Shown: positions 16,097 to 26,039, counted from the stretch's first letter. The stretch: 64,000 nucleotides of DNA from Selenomonas sp. ND2010 (GCF_000702005.1 NZ_JNKI01000012.1:1-64000), one strand, 5' to 3'. Made by a program: numbers and translations. The notes: generated by a model from the letters alone, not told the origin.

Positions 16097-17533
16097 ATGA
16101 AAGTTCTTTATGTAGCATCGGAAGTAGTGCCTTTTGCCAAAACGGGAGGCTTGGCTGATGTAGCAGGTTCTCTTCCTCAGGCACTGAAAGAGGAGAATGT
16201 AGATATCCGTGTCATCATGCCGAAATTTGGCAAGATTGACCCGAAGTATACCAACGCTATGGAGCACGTCTATGATGGCGAATTGGATGTAGCTTGGCGC
16301 AAAAAATATGTGGGTCTGGATAAATACGAAAAGGACGGGATTACTTATTACTTCGTCGATAATCAGGAATACTTCGGCCGTGAAGGTTTCTATGGTTATG
16401 ACGATGATGCAGAACGCTTTTCCTTCTTTTGTCGTGCTGTCTTGAATTTGCTGCCGGTCATGGATTTTTGGCCGGATGTCATTCATACCAACGACTGGCA
16501 TGCAGGGCTCGTCAATGTCCTGCTGAAACTCGAGCATATGGATGATGAACGCTATCGCGATATTCGCACGCTTTATACGATTCACAATCTCAAGTATCAG
16601 GGCGTGTTCCCCAAAGAGGTTATGAGCGATGTCTTAGGGATTGACTGGAAGTATTTCAACAATGGTGATTTGGAATTTTATGATGCCGTCAATTTCATGA
16701 AGGGCGGTATTATCTATGCGGATTATATCTCTACAGTCAGCAAGACCTATGCACAGGAAATTCAGTATGAATACTTTGGTGAGCACTTAGATGGCCTGCT
16801 CCGCAGCCGTCAGGATACGCTGTTTGGCATTGTAAATGGTTTGGATTACAATGTCTACAATCCGTCTACGGATGCGAATCTGTTTGAGACCTATGATATC
16901 GACAGCCGCGATCGTAAGGCTGACAATAAAACGGAATTGCAGAATTTACTGGGGCTTCCGAATAACCGCCGCACGCCGATGGTGGCACTGGTTTCGCGGC
17001 TCGTTTCTGCGAAAGGTCTCGACCTTATTGTTCGCATGATGGATGAAATCCTGCAGCATGAGGATATTCAGTTCGTTATGCTTGGAACTGGCGATAGAGA
17101 ATATGAAGAGTGGTTCAAAGGGCTTGAGTGGCGTTTCCCCAATAAGGTTTCGGCCAATATCAAGTTCTCCAATGAATTGGCTCAGCGCATGTATGCAGCA
17201 GCTGACATTTTCCTGATGCCGTCGGATTATGAGCCTTGTGGTATCGGTCAGCTGATTGCCCTGCGCTATGGTGCGGTTCCAGTCGTTCGTGAGACTGGTG
17301 GACTTAAAGATACGGTTCAGCAGTACGATAAATACACCAATGAAGGCAATGGATTTGTCTTCGGGGATTACAATGCCCATGAAATGATGTATGCGCTGAA
17401 GCGTGCGCTTAGCGCTTACGAGAATTTCGAAGAGTGGCAGCATATTGTGGCAAATGCAATGAATACGGATTACAGCTGGAAGAATTCTGCGAAAGAATAC
17501 AAAGAGCTGTACCGGAAACTGTTAGAGGAATAA
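16097..17533 (+). CDS. glgA: Glycogen synthase (ADP-glucose type)
   Basis: This 479-residue GT5 glucosyltransferase extends alpha-1,4 chains from ADP-glucose. The N-terminus MKVLYVASEVVPFAKTGGLADV contains the KTGG ADP-glucose-binding motif. HTNDWHAGLV, TIHNLKYQG and, in the second Rossmann domain, PSDYEPCGIGQLIALRYG plus RETGGLKDTV are family signatures. The ATG at 16097 is chosen because AGGAGG (16083-16088) is 8 bases upstream and only 2 from the ATG at 16091. It is translated just after glgB. Confidence 0.96.
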   Translation: MKVLYVASEVVPFAKTGGLADVAGSLPQALKEENVDIRVIMPKFGKIDPKYTNAMEHVYDGELDVAWRKKYVGLDKYEKDGITYYFVDNQEYFGREGFYGYDDDAERFSFFCRAVLNLLPVMDFWPDVIHTNDWHAGLVNVLLKLEHMDDERYRDIRTLYTIHNLKYQGVFPKEVMSDVLGIDWKYFNNGDLEFYDAVNFMKGGIIYADYISTVSKTYAQEIQYEYFGEHLDGLLRSRQDTLFGIVNGLDYNVYNPSTDANLFETYDIDSRDRKADNKTELQNLLGLPNNRRTPMVALVSRLVSAKGLDLIVRMMDEILQHEDIQFVMLGTGDREYEEWFKGLEWRFPNKVSANIKFSNELAQRMYAAADIFLMPSDYEPCGIGQLIALRYGAVPVVRETGGLKDTVQQYDKYTNEGNGFVFGDYNAHEMMYALKRALSAYENFEEWQHIVANAMNTDYSWKNSAKEYKELYRKLLEE

Positions 17534-17544
17534 CAAAGCAGGAT

Positions 17545-17572
17545 AGGGCGGCAAGGGAATTGCCGCCCTTTA
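17545..17572 (+). terminator. Terminator after glgA
   Basis: AGGGCGGCAA (17545-17554) pairs with TTGCCGCCCT (17560-17569) around a 5-nt loop. The T-run is short (TTTAT), so readthrough into the next gene is likely. Confidence 0.7.
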
Positions 17573-17603
17573 TGCAAGAAAAATGAGAAAAGGAGGGGAT
17601 TTT

Positions 17604-20600
17604 ATGCTGGGAAGAAATGAGGTTGAGCATAATTCCCGAAATGTTTATTTTCGTTCCCCAATTGGAGCCGCAGAAGCTGGTTCTAAAATAAAACTCGGAA
17701 TTCGTTTGAGAACCTGCCAGTCCATCCAGAGCGTGCTTATGCGGGGATGGCATGACCGGTTTGGCGAGAAGCTCTTTACGCTCACCACCAAGGATGAATG
17801 GTCCAGTGAGGAAAAATATTATTCCATTACGCTGGATTTGCCGGAAAAAGGCTGCTTGCTTTGGTATTATTTTATAATCACCACTGCCGATGGCACTTGC
17901 TATTATGGAAACAATCCAGAACAGCTCGGTGGCTTGGGGGAAGTATATGACCATGTACCGCCATCGTTTCAGATCACGGTATACAACAAAGGGGCTAAAA
18001 CCCCGGATTGGTTCAAACACAGCGTGATGTATCAAATCTTCCCAGATCGTTTCTATCGGACGGGAGAGCGGATTATTCCCAAAAAGGGAGCCGTATATCA
18101 TGCGGATTGGTCCGATGATCCTTGTTACTACAAAGACCCGGATACGAAAGAGATTGTGGCGTATGATTTCTTTGGCGGGAATCTACAGGGAATCAAGGAG
18201 AAACTCGGTTATCTGAAGAAATTAGGGATTTCAGTCCTCTATCTCAATCCGGTATTTGAATCGGAAAGCAATCATCATTACGATACGGGAGACTATCACA
18301 AAATCGATCCGATTCTAGGGACGAAAGAGGATTTTCGTGAATTGGTTCAGGCGGCGAAAGAGCAGGGAATACGCATAATCCTCGACGGTGTATTCAGCCA
18401 CACGGGCAGCAACAGTCGTTATTTTAACCGGGCTGGTGCCTATGATACGGTGGGCGCGTTTCAATCCAAGGAATCTCCTTACTATGAATGGTATAGCTTC
18501 CGCAATTTCCCTTATGAGTATGACAGTTGGTGGAATTTCAATACGCTTCCCAATGTCAATGAGACGACACCATCTTATATGGATTTTATCATTCACAATG
18601 AAGATAGCGTGCTCCATCATTGGATGAAGGAGGGAATCGCTGGCTGGCGTCTCGATGTCATCGATGAACTGCCGGAGCCTTTTTCGCAGGCTTTTTTTGC
18701 GGAATTGAAAAAGACGAATCCCGAAGCCGTTATGATTGGTGAGGTATGGGAGGATGCGTCTCATAAGATTGCTTATGGAACGCCTCGAGAATATCTCTGC
18801 GGTCAGGAAATGGATTCGGCGATGAATTATCCGTTCCGGGATATTTTGTTTGACTTTTTGTTATACCGGAATGATGGGCGGCAGGCAATGCGGCGCTTCG
18901 AGAGTCTGCGGGAGAATTATCCCAAGGAAAATTTCTATGCCATGATGAACCTCATTGGAAGTCATGATGTTCAGCGAGCTATAACAATCCTGGGCGAGGC
19001 TGCTTATTACGATGGTATGCCGGCCGTAGAGCAGTCGCGGTCAAGGCTGGACAAGGATCAGTATAATCTTGGGGTAGAACGGTTGATGATGGCTTCACTT
19101 TGGCAGATGACTTATCCAGGGGTTCCCTGTGTCTACTATGGTGATGAAATCGGCATGCAGGGATTTAAAGATCCATATAATCGCCGGCCGTATCCTTGGG
19201 GGAAGGGAGATCCTTATCTGAATCATTGGTATGAGAAAATCATTGCCCTGCGCAATGAACATCCGGCGCTGCAGACTGGTGCGCTGCTGCCACTCCTGGC
19301 AGAAGGGGATTGTATCGCCTATGCCCGGGTCATCCGCGGCGGCAGGGATGTGTTCGGACAAGAAGAAAAAGATGAAGCCTTCCTGGCTGCCTTTAACCGG
19401 AGCCGGACGGAAACCCATACCCTGGAAATGGATGTCAGCGATTTCGCAGAGGGGCATTTTGTCGATGCGCTGGGGAGTGATGATGTGTATGAGGTCACCC
19501 GCGGCAAAGTGGAGTTAAGGCTTGAGCCGCTGACTGGGGTCCTGCTCCAGCATAAGCGGGCTCCCCGAGCCTATAAGCGTCAGGCAGGCATATTGCTTCA
19601 TCCCACTTCACTGCCGTCTAAATATGGAATCGGGGATCTGGGTAACGAAGCGTACAAATTCGTTGATTTTCTCAAGGCCGCTGGGCAAAAGGTCTGGCAA
19701 ATTCTCCCCTTGGGGCCTGTGGATAACGTGGGGTATTCCCCTTACCAGTCGAGCTCGGCTTTCGCCGGGAATCCCTTGCTGATTGATTTGAACGAATTGA
19801 TTGAGAAGAAGTGGTTAACGGCAGCTGAGGCCAGGGTGCCTTATGTGAGCAATTCCCCTTTTATCGATTTTGAATGGGTCCAGCATTTCAAGCAGAAATG
19901 TTTCAAAAAGGCTTGGACGAAATTCCAGCATACGATGGATAAAAATGAAGAGTATCAGGAATTTTGCCGGAAAGAAGCGGATTGGCTGGAGGATTTTTCG
20001 TTATTCCAGGCAGCTAAGCGGGAATACAAGGGGAAGGAGTGGAGCAAGTGGCCGGAACCCATCCGGGGGCGTGATCCCCAGGCATTGGCGGAACTTAGGA
20101 AACGACTGGCCGATGCTATTGGAATGGTTAAGTTCGAGCAATATCTATTTGCTATCCAGTGGCAGCGGCTCCATGATTATGCCAAATCACAGGGCGTTCA
20201 GATTATGGGGGATATGCCGATATTCCTGGCCGGGGACAGTGCCGATGTTTGGGCAAACCAGCAACTTTTTGATCTTCGGGAAGATGGCACGGCCAACACG
20301 GTGGCTGGAGTTCCGCCGGATTACTTTAGTGCAACGGGACAGCTTTGGGGCAATCCTCAGTACGATTGGCAAGCGATGAAGGCAGAAAATTACAGTTGGT
20401 GGAAGAAGCGTTTCCACAAGCTGTTCGCGATGGTGGATATCGTCCGTATCGATCACTTCCGCGGATTTGAGTCCTTCTGGGAAGTGGACGGCAAGGCATC
20501 GACAGCTATCAATGGCCGTTGGGTCAAGGGCCCCGGGAAGCCGTTTTTTGATGAGCTTCGCCGGGAATTCGGTGATAGGTTCCGCATTGTTGCTGAGGAC

Positions 20601-21062
20601 TTAGGCATTATTACCGATGAGGTGGAACAGCTTCGTGATGCCTGCGGGTTCCCTGGAATGAAAGTACTGCATTTCTGCTTGCATTTCAATGAGCAGGGGC
20701 GGCTTGGCTGTGTGGTCCCCGAGAACAGCGTGGTATACACGGGAACGCATGATAACAATACGACGGTTGGCTGGTACAATCAAGATATTGATGAATCCGT
20801 GCGGGCTGCAGTGGCAGGCTTGCTGCATGCCAAGGCTGATCGGCCGCAGGATGTGGCTGCCGGGCTTATCGCTTTTGCGTATGCGTCAAATGCCCGCTTG
20901 GCAATTGTTCCGATGCAGGATATCCTGCATCTGGATGAGCGCAGCCGGATGAATACACCGGGAACGGTGGGTTTGAACTGGAAATGGCGGCTGAAAGCGG
21001 ATTACATGTTGCTGATTGAGCCAGAAGAATTAAAACGCCTTGGCGAAAAATACGAGCGTTAA
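17604..21062 (+). CDS. GH13 amylase/debranching enzyme fused to GH77 4-alpha-glucanotransferase
   Basis: This 1152-residue two-enzyme protein has an N-terminal beta domain (1-~130) of the neopullulanase/CBM34 kind. A GH13 barrel follows (DGVFSHTGS, GWRLDVIDE with the nucleophile, IGEVWED with the acid, IGSHDVQR) to about 650. A complete MalQ-like GH77 domain runs from ~655: HPTSLPSKYGIGDLG, VRIDHFRGFESFW, VAEDLG, YTGTHDNNTT. It would hydrolyse or debranch glucans and disproportionate the maltooligosaccharides released. Such fusions are annotated elsewhere in Firmicutes as GlgX/MalQ bifunctional proteins. The start at 17604 follows AGGAGGGG; an earlier ATG at 17583 lacks a site. Confidence 0.93.
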   Translation: MLGRNEVEHNSRNVYFRSPIGAAEAGSKIKLGIRLRTCQSIQSVLMRGWHDRFGEKLFTLTTKDEWSSEEKYYSITLDLPEKGCLLWYYFIITTADGTCYYGNNPEQLGGLGEVYDHVPPSFQITVYNKGAKTPDWFKHSVMYQIFPDRFYRTGERIIPKKGAVYHADWSDDPCYYKDPDTKEIVAYDFFGGNLQGIKEKLGYLKKLGISVLYLNPVFESESNHHYDTGDYHKIDPILGTKEDFRELVQAAKEQGIRIILDGVFSHTGSNSRYFNRAGAYDTVGAFQSKESPYYEWYSFRNFPYEYDSWWNFNTLPNVNETTPSYMDFIIHNEDSVLHHWMKEGIAGWRLDVIDELPEPFSQAFFAELKKTNPEAVMIGEVWEDASHKIAYGTPREYLCGQEMDSAMNYPFRDILFDFLLYRNDGRQAMRRFESLRENYPKENFYAMMNLIGSHDVQRAITILGEAAYYDGMPAVEQSRSRLDKDQYNLGVERLMMASLWQMTYPGVPCVYYGDEIGMQGFKDPYNRRPYPWGKGDPYLNHWYEKIIALRNEHPALQTGALLPLLAEGDCIAYARVIRGGRDVFGQEEKDEAFLAAFNRSRTETHTLEMDVSDFAEGHFVDALGSDDVYEVTRGKVELRLEPLTGVLLQHKRAPRAYKRQAGILLHPTSLPSKYGIGDLGNEAYKFVDFLKAAGQKVWQILPLGPVDNVGYSPYQSSSAFAGNPLLIDLNELIEKKWLTAAEARVPYVSNSPFIDFEWVQHFKQKCFKKAWTKFQHTMDKNEEYQEFCRKEADWLEDFSLFQAAKREYKGKEWSKWPEPIRGRDPQALAELRKRLADAIGMVKFEQYLFAIQWQRLHDYAKSQGVQIMGDMPIFLAGDSADVWANQQLFDLREDGTANTVAGVPPDYFSATGQLWGNPQYDWQAMKAENYSWWKKRFHKLFAMVDIVRIDHFRGFESFWEVDGKASTAINGRWVKGPGKPFFDELRREFGDRFRIVAEDLGIITDEVEQLRDACGFPGMKVLHFCLHFNEQGRLGCVVPENSVVYTGTHDNNTTVGWYNQDIDESVRAAVAGLLHAKADRPQDVAAGLIAFAYASNARLAIVPMQDILHLDERSRMNTPGTVGLNWKWRLKADYMLLIEPEELKRLGEKYER

Positions 21063-21080
21063 TTTTTGCCGATAGGCATA

Positions 21081-21130
21081 AAACAGCCCCGCATAAGCTT
21101 GGAAAATGTCCAGCTTATGCGGGGCTGTTT
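21081..21130. terminator. Bidirectional terminator ending the glycogen cluster
   Basis: AAACAGCCCCGCATAAGCT (21081-21099) pairs perfectly with its inverse at 21112-21130 around a 12-nt loop, between the convergent GH13-GH77 and HD-GYP genes. Confidence 0.92.
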
Positions 21131-21144
21131 ATGTTCAAAATCGG

Positions 21145-22209
21145 TTATTTGGGGTTGTACTCCGTAATCGTAAGTTCCGGATGCTCATTGAGATTGATGA
21201 TTTCATCAGGAGAAATGCTAACAACCGGATGTGCGGCAAAGTCATTGGGATAGGCCGCAATAATACCCTTTTCGCCATTGTTCAACGTGACCCGCGAACC
21301 AAGGAAAGCATCCTTGATATGGGTGAGCACTGGAACGCAGACGGTAGGATCTAATGAGGTGAACATGCTTTCCGTAATCAGTGCAATGGCCGAAAACGGA
21401 GTCTGTTTTACGTAGCCTTCACGCTCGGTGGTGATATTGTCGTAGATATCGGCAATCATGATGATACGCGCGTATTCGTGGATGTCGGCTCCCATGCAGT
21501 TGAAGGGGAAGCCGGTCCCATCCATCCGCTCATGGTGCTGCATGGCAGCGAGCTTTACGCCATCGGAAAGACCAGGCTGGGCGTTCAAGATATGATGGCC
21601 GTCGACCGTATGCTTGATATAGGCCTCATAATCTTCGCCCTGCAGGTTGTTGACATTTTTATCCAGCAGGCGCTGCGGGAATTTCGTTTTGCCGATGTCA
21701 TGAAGAAATCCAGCTAACATGATATCTCTGCGTTTCGCACGATCGAAGTGCATCCATTTCGCGATGACGCCGGATAGAATGGAAACGCGCAACGAATGGT
21801 TGTAAATGTCGCTGGCCAGATGATTCAACTCGTAAAGATAATCGATGGTACCACTGTTGGCTGCCATCGGGGCAATATCGCTTTTCATCAGGTTTTCGGT
21901 CTTCTCTACCGGAATGGTACCGGTTGCTCCGGTTTCGGCAAAGATGGAGCGGGCTTCCTGTACGACACCCTCGTATTCCTTGACAAAAGCATTGCCGCGG
22001 TTGAATATCGTGGATACAGTCTGGTAGTTCTGGCTGAGTTCATACTCATCCTTTACATAAACGACCGGGATATTCAAAAAGGTCAAACGTGTGATATGGG
22101 CTTTGGTCAATAATGTATCTTCAGATAAAACCACGACCATGTCCGGATTGACGATGGTGCGGGCGAGAATCATTCCAGGTTTTAAATCCTCTACGGAAAC
22201 AGCTCGCAA
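21145..22209 (-). CDS. HD-GYP domain protein, probable cyclic-di-GMP phosphodiesterase
   Basis: This 354-residue cytoplasmic protein has an N-terminal region typical of HD-GYP proteins (VEDLKPGMILARTI). The HD domain has HD at residues 170-171 (FLHDIGK), then HHERMDGTGFP (225-235), the GYP loop written here as GFP, and ADIYDNIT. Such enzymes hydrolyse c-di-GMP to GMP; the Y-to-F change leaves activity plausible but unproven. No receiver or sensor domain is fused. It is transcribed divergently from the amino acid transporter operon, behind a promoter with a palindrome at the start site. Confidence 0.9.
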   Translation of the reverse strand: MRAVSVEDLKPGMILARTIVNPDMVVVLSEDTLLTKAHITRLTFLNIPVVYVKDEYELSQNYQTVSTIFNRGNAFVKEYEGVVQEARSIFAETGATGTIPVEKTENLMKSDIAPMAANSGTIDYLYELNHLASDIYNHSLRVSILSGVIAKWMHFDRAKRRDIMLAGFLHDIGKTKFPQRLLDKNVNNLQGEDYEAYIKHTVDGHHILNAQPGLSDGVKLAAMQHHERMDGTGFPFNCMGADIHEYARIIMIADIYDNITTEREGYVKQTPFSAIALITESMFTSLDPTVCVPVLTHIKDAFLGSRVTLNNGEKGIIAAYPNDFAAHPVVSISPDEIINLNEHPELTITEYNPK

Positions 22210-22228
22210 ACTAATCCCCTCCTTAGAC

Positions 22229-22269
22229 TACGGAAATCCGTATTATATACTATACTATTCGCCTTTCAA
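22229..22269 (-). promoter_or_regulatory. Promoter and palindromic operator of the HD-GYP gene
   Basis: On the minus strand, TTGAAA (22269-22264) and TATAAT (22247-22242) are separated by 16 bases. Immediately downstream lies the palindrome TACGGA-AA-TCCGTA (22229-22242), overlapping the expected transcription start. That position suits a repressor site. Confidence 0.5.
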
Positions 22270-22324
22270 AGGAAAAAACCTGCCATTTGCGCAAAATAAT
22301 GTGATTTCGTAGAAAAAATAGTGC

Positions 22325-22354
22325 TTGACATTGTTTACAGAGTTACAGTATAAT
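22325..22354 (+). promoter_or_regulatory. Sigma70-type promoter of the amino acid ABC operon
   Basis: Perfect consensus boxes TTGACA (22325-22330) and TATAAT (22349-22354) are separated by 18 bases, 54 bases before the substrate-binding protein gene. Confidence 0.85.
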
Positions 22355-22407
22355 AGCATCATGTTAATCCTTTAATGAGATAAAGAAATGAAAAGGAGCG
22401 TTTCATT

Positions 22408-23211
22408 ATGAATTGGAGAAAACTTTTAGCATTTGGCATGGCGGCGGTAATGACGGCGGCTCTTGTCAGTGGCTGTGGCAGTGATAAAGCGAAAGATGGC
22501 GGTTCTTCGGACGGCAAAAAAATCGTAGTGGGACTCGATGATAATTTCCCGCCGATGGGATTTAAAGATGAGAACAATGAAATCGTTGGTTTCGATATCG
22601 ATTTGGCGAAAGAGGCTTCCAAGCGTTTGGGACGTGAGGTGGAGTTCAAGGCAATCGATTGGTCGAGTAAAGAAGCGGAGTTAAAGAGTGGCCGCGTGGA
22701 CATTCTCTGGAATGGGCTCGATATTACCGAAAAGCGCAAAGAGAATATGCTGTTCTCTGACCCGTATATGGATAACCGCCAGATCATTTTCGTAAAGAAG
22801 GGCACGGCGGATATCCGCGATGAAAAGAGCCTGGCTGGCAAGGTCGTTGGCACGCAGAGTGCAGGTACGGCAGAAGAGTACATGGATAAATCGGATTTCT
22901 TCAAGAAGGATGTCAAAGAGGTCAAGAAGTACTCCGATTATGTTTCGGCCTTTATGGATTTGGAAAACGGCCGGATTGATGCTGTGGTAGGCGATGAGAT
23001 TACGGGGCGTTACTACATGAGTAAACATGCGGATTCTATTGAAGCGGTTGATGCTGTAGTCGGTGACGTCAGCGAATTTGGCATTGCTTTCCGAAAGGAC
23101 AACCAGCAGCTTCGCGATGAAGTGCAGAAAGTCCTCAATGAAATGAAGGCTGATGGCACAATTGCCAAGATTTCCGAGAAATGGTTCGGCAAGGATATCA
23201 CGAAAAAATAA
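22408..23211 (+). CDS. Amino acid ABC transporter substrate-binding lipoprotein
   Basis: This 267-residue protein has a lipoprotein signal (MNWRKLLAFGMAAVMTAA, then LVSGC with the lipidated cysteine), a G/S/K/D spacer, and a family 3 solute-binding domain: VGLDDNFPPMGFKDENNEIVGFDIDLAKE, and GTQSAGTAEE for the ligand carboxylate. It is anchored in the envelope and delivers a polar amino acid (glutamine or cystine-like) to the permease encoded next. The exact ligand cannot be assigned. It is first in a three-gene operon behind a consensus promoter. Confidence 0.93.
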   Translation: MNWRKLLAFGMAAVMTAALVSGCGSDKAKDGGSSDGKKIVVGLDDNFPPMGFKDENNEIVGFDIDLAKEASKRLGREVEFKAIDWSSKEAELKSGRVDILWNGLDITEKRKENMLFSDPYMDNRQIIFVKKGTADIRDEKSLAGKVVGTQSAGTAEEYMDKSDFFKKDVKEVKKYSDYVSAFMDLENGRIDAVVGDEITGRYYMSKHADSIEAVDAVVGDVSEFGIAFRKDNQQLRDEVQKVLNEMKADGTIAKISEKWFGKDITKK

Positions 23212-23323
23212 GATACGGATAACAGGAGGCGGGCCGATGGGCCTGCCTCTTTGCTTTACAGCAGCGGTGGTTTCGTGTATAATTAGCGTATTAACGCTTT
23301 GCTATACTAAAGGAGATTGTTGG

Positions 23324-23968
23324 ATGGATAAGCTGCTGGATACCTTCCTGTTGATGTTGGAAGGATCAGAAATCACGCTGGAAATTTTCTTTGTCACCTT
23401 GATTATTGCTTTGCCATTGGGGATGTTGGCGGCTTTGGGACGCTTGTCGTCACTGAAACTGCTGTCGCGGTTGGTGGAGTTTTATATTTGGCTCATGCGC
23501 GGTACGCCGCTCATGTTGCAGCTGCTCTTTGTCTATTTTGCCCTGCCGATGGTGGGAATCCGTTTGCCGGATATCGCAGCAGCACTCTTGGCCTTTACGC
23601 TTAACTATGCGGCGTATTTTGCGGAAATCTTCCGAGCCGGAATTCAATCGGTACCGAAGGGGCAGTATGAAGCTGCCAAGACTTTAGGGATGAGTTATCC
23701 ACAGACAATGCGCCGCATTATCCTGCCGCAGGTGTTCCGCATGGTTTTGCCGCCGGTCAGCAATGAGACCATCAATCTCGTAAAGGATACGTCGCTGGTC
23801 TATATTTTGGCGATGAACGATTTGTTACGAGTAGCGCGAACTATCGTGCAGCGGGAATTTGATATGACGCCGTTTTTGATTGCGGCGGTGTTCTATCTGG
23901 CAATGACGTTTGTGTTGACGTGGGGCTTCAAGAAACTGGAGGCATATTATGGCAAATACGACAACTAA
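23324..23968 (+). CDS. Amino acid ABC transporter permease (HisM/GlnP type)
   Basis: This 214-residue inner-membrane permease has about five helices. The His/Glu/Gln/Arg permease signature is [17 protein letters not shown] near residues 59-75, and the ATPase-contacting EAA loop appears as [22 protein letters not shown]. The ATG at 23324 is chosen because AGGAG is 8-9 bases upstream. The reading frame is open further upstream but overlaps the binding-protein gene. It overlaps the following ATPase gene by 20 bases, indicating translational coupling. Confidence 0.93.
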   Translation: MDKLLDTFLLMLEGSEITLEIFFVTLIIALPLGMLAALGRLSSLKLLSRLVEFYIWLMRGTPLMLQLLFVYFALPMVGIRLPDIAAALLAFTLNYAAYFAEIFRAGIQSVPKGQYEAAKTLGMSYPQTMRRIILPQVFRMVLPPVSNETINLVKDTSLVYILAMNDLLRVARTIVQREFDMTPFLIAAVFYLAMTFVLTWGFKKLEAYYGKYDN

Positions 23969-24731
23969 GGGCGATGTCATGCTGCGGATGCATGATATTC
24001 ATAAATCCTTCGGTGCGCTTGAAGTCCTGAAGGGAATTGACTTGGAGGTACGCCGGGGGGAGGTACTGGCAATTATTGGCCCTTCGGGTTCTGGAAAGAG
24101 CACACTTTTGCGTTGCATTAACAAGCTGGAGACGATTAACAGCGGCTCTATTGAAATTGAAGGTGAGTTTTTGGCGGTTACCAAGGAAAACGGTGAGGCC
24201 GAGTATGCAGAAAGTAAGGTGGAGCGTAAACTCCTGGGTTGTATGGGCATGGTATTCCAACAGTTCAATCTGTTTCCTCATATGACGGTCTTGGAAAATC
24301 TGTTGGAAGCACCGATTCATGTGAAGGGACTTAAGCGCGAGGAAATTGAGCCGTATGCTAAGGAACTATTAGCCAAGGTCGGACTCTTAGACCGTGCGGA
24401 TTACTATCCCTCACAGCTTTCCGGTGGTCAGCAGCAGCGTGTGGCCATTGCCCGGGCGCTTTGCATGAAGCCGGATATTATGCTGTTTGATGAACCAACG
24501 TCAGCTCTCGATCCGGAGCTTACGGGAGAGGTGCTCAAAACGATGCGGGAACTTGCCGAAGAACATATGACGATGGTGGTAGTTACCCATGAGATGGCCT
24601 TTGCCCGAGAGGCAGCCAGTCAGGTTATTTTTATGGCGGGCGGCAACATTGTGGAGCAGGGAGAACCGAATGCGTTTTTCTCGCAGCCCAAGGAGGAGCG
24701 TACCAAAGCATTCCTTAATAATATGCTCTAA
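23949..24731 (+). CDS. Amino acid ABC transporter ATP-binding protein (GlnQ type)
   Basis: This 260-residue ATPase has Walker [11 protein letters not shown]-loop [13 protein letters not shown], signature [15 protein letters not shown], Walker [15 protein letters not shown] and the switch histidine in [12 protein letters not shown]. An insertion of about 25 residues after the first strands ([20 protein letters not shown]) is seen in some polar amino acid ATPases. It powers the two preceding gene products. The gene ends at a clear terminator. Confidence 0.95.
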   Translation: MANTTTKGDVMLRMHDIHKSFGALEVLKGIDLEVRRGEVLAIIGPSGSGKSTLLRCINKLETINSGSIEIEGEFLAVTKENGEAEYAESKVERKLLGCMGMVFQQFNLFPHMTVLENLLEAPIHVKGLKREEIEPYAKELLAKVGLLDRADYYPSQLSGGQQQRVAIARALCMKPDIMLFDEPTSALDPELTGEVLKTMRELAEEHMTMVVVTHEMAFAREAASQVIFMAGGNIVEQGEPNAFFSQPKEERTKAFLNNML

Positions 24732-24759
24732 TATATTGGATTCTCTTTACAGGATTGTT

Positions 24760-24785
24760 AGGCCTTCCCTAGGAAGGCCTTTTTC
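24760..24785 (+). terminator. Terminator of the amino acid ABC operon
   Basis: AGGCCTTCC (24760-24768) pairs with GGAAGGCCT (24772-24780) around a 3-nt loop, followed by five T. Confidence 0.88.
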
Positions 24786-24857
24786 GTACATAAGTTTCTT
24801 GATTTTTTGCAAGAGACATATGATAATAAGGTATATGTGCCTGTAGGGAGGGATTTG

Positions 24858-26039
24858 ATGAGACGGAGAATAATTCGTTTGATTCTTGTCACATTATATA
24901 TGATGCTTTTCACCCTGCCGGCTTTCGCAGCTGATACGAATTTTGGGCAGCGGGTAAGCGGCATGGCTGAGGTAACTGGCGTTCGGGTCAGTACAGAAGC
25001 AAATAAGACGCGCATCGTAATCGATGCCAATAAAGAAGTGAAGTTTAAGGCGATGTCCCTGGGGGAACCAGACCGCCTGGTGGTAGATATCCCGAATGCC
25101 TGGCTTTCGCCGAAGCTCAAAAAAGAGTACGGGGTGAACAGCCGCTTTGTGGGGAAGGCCCGCGTGGCTCAGTTCAATCCGCAGACCGTGCGGATTGTGG
25201 TCGAGAGCAAGGTCGGCAAACAGAATCACAAGGTGTTTTCGCTAAAGGGCGGGCCGGTAGCAGGCCGCGTGGTGCTGGATATCGGCGACCTAAGTGGCGA
25301 TACCTCTGGGACAAAGATTGATTTGCCGAAGAGTAAACCAACGCCGGCACCATCAACGAAGCCGACAACCAAGCCTACGCCTAAACCTGCCGCGAAACCA
25401 GAATCTAAATCGGAGAACAAACCTCAGGATGATGTCGATGGAGAGCTGGCAGGGATTACGGGATTGCGAGGCAGAAAGATCACCATTGACCCTGGTCACG
25501 GCGGAAGTGATTCCGGTGCTATCGGACCTACGGGCGTAATGGAGAAGAGCGTTACTCTGCGCGTGGCGCAGGAATTAAGACGCCTGCTGGTGGCAGAGGG
25601 GGCGTCGGTCTATATGACTCGTGAGACGGATACGGAGGTCTCTCCTAAGGGGGCTGATGCCAGCGACATTGAGGAGCTGCAGGCCCGTTGCGATATCCCC
25701 AACCAGAATGGTTCGGATATTTTTGTTTCGATTCACATGGATTCGTTCACCAATGGTGCTGCGAAGGGAACAACCGGCTATTATTATTCGCTGGGGTCAA
25801 AGCGTTCGCGGGAATTGGCGGATAAAATCCGTTCGGGAGTTATCGATCAGCTGGGAACCCAGAGCCGTGGAACCCAGAGTTGTAATTTTTACGTTGTAAA
25901 GCATACGGATATGCCAGCAACATTGGTGGAGGTTGCCTTCATCTCCAATCCGTCAGAGGAGCGTCTGATGAACAGTGAAGCTGGTATTAAGAAAGCCGCA
26001 CAGGGCATTGCCGATGGCATTGCGGATTTCTTTGGATGA
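24858..26039 (+). CDS. AMIN-domain N-acetylmuramoyl-L-alanine amidase (Amidase_3)
   Basis: This 393-residue envelope enzyme has a Sec signal peptide ending near LPAFAAD (about 24), an AMIN domain (~35-150) that targets division sites or peptidoglycan, and a Pro/Lys/Thr-rich linker (TPKPAAKPE-like repeats). The Amidase_3 zinc domain (~205-393) has IDPGHGGSDSGAIG, VSIHMDSF and VEVAFISNP. It cleaves septal or mature peptidoglycan as in AmiC. The ATG at 24858 follows GGGAGGG; the frame extends upstream without a site. In diderms such amidases are often activated by EnvC/NlpD-like factors; none is seen nearby. Confidence 0.92.
   Translation: MRRRIIRLILVTLYMMLFTLPAFAADTNFGQRVSGMAEVTGVRVSTEANKTRIVIDANKEVKFKAMSLGEPDRLVVDIPNAWLSPKLKKEYGVNSRFVGKARVAQFNPQTVRIVVESKVGKQNHKVFSLKGGPVAGRVVLDIGDLSGDTSGTKIDLPKSKPTPAPSTKPTTKPTPKPAAKPESKSENKPQDDVDGELAGITGLRGRKITIDPGHGGSDSGAIGPTGVMEKSVTLRVAQELRRLLVAEGASVYMTRETDTEVSPKGADASDIEELQARCDIPNQNGSDIFVSIHMDSFTNGAAKGTTGYYYSLGSKRSRELADKIRSGVIDQLGTQSRGTQSCNFYVVKHTDMPATLVEVAFISNPSEERLMNSEAGIKKAAQGIADGIADFFG

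Noticed and set aside
25320-25440. Tandem DNA repeat in the amidase gene
   Set aside because: It is only the codon pattern of a Pro/Lys/Thr linker between the AMIN and amidase domains.
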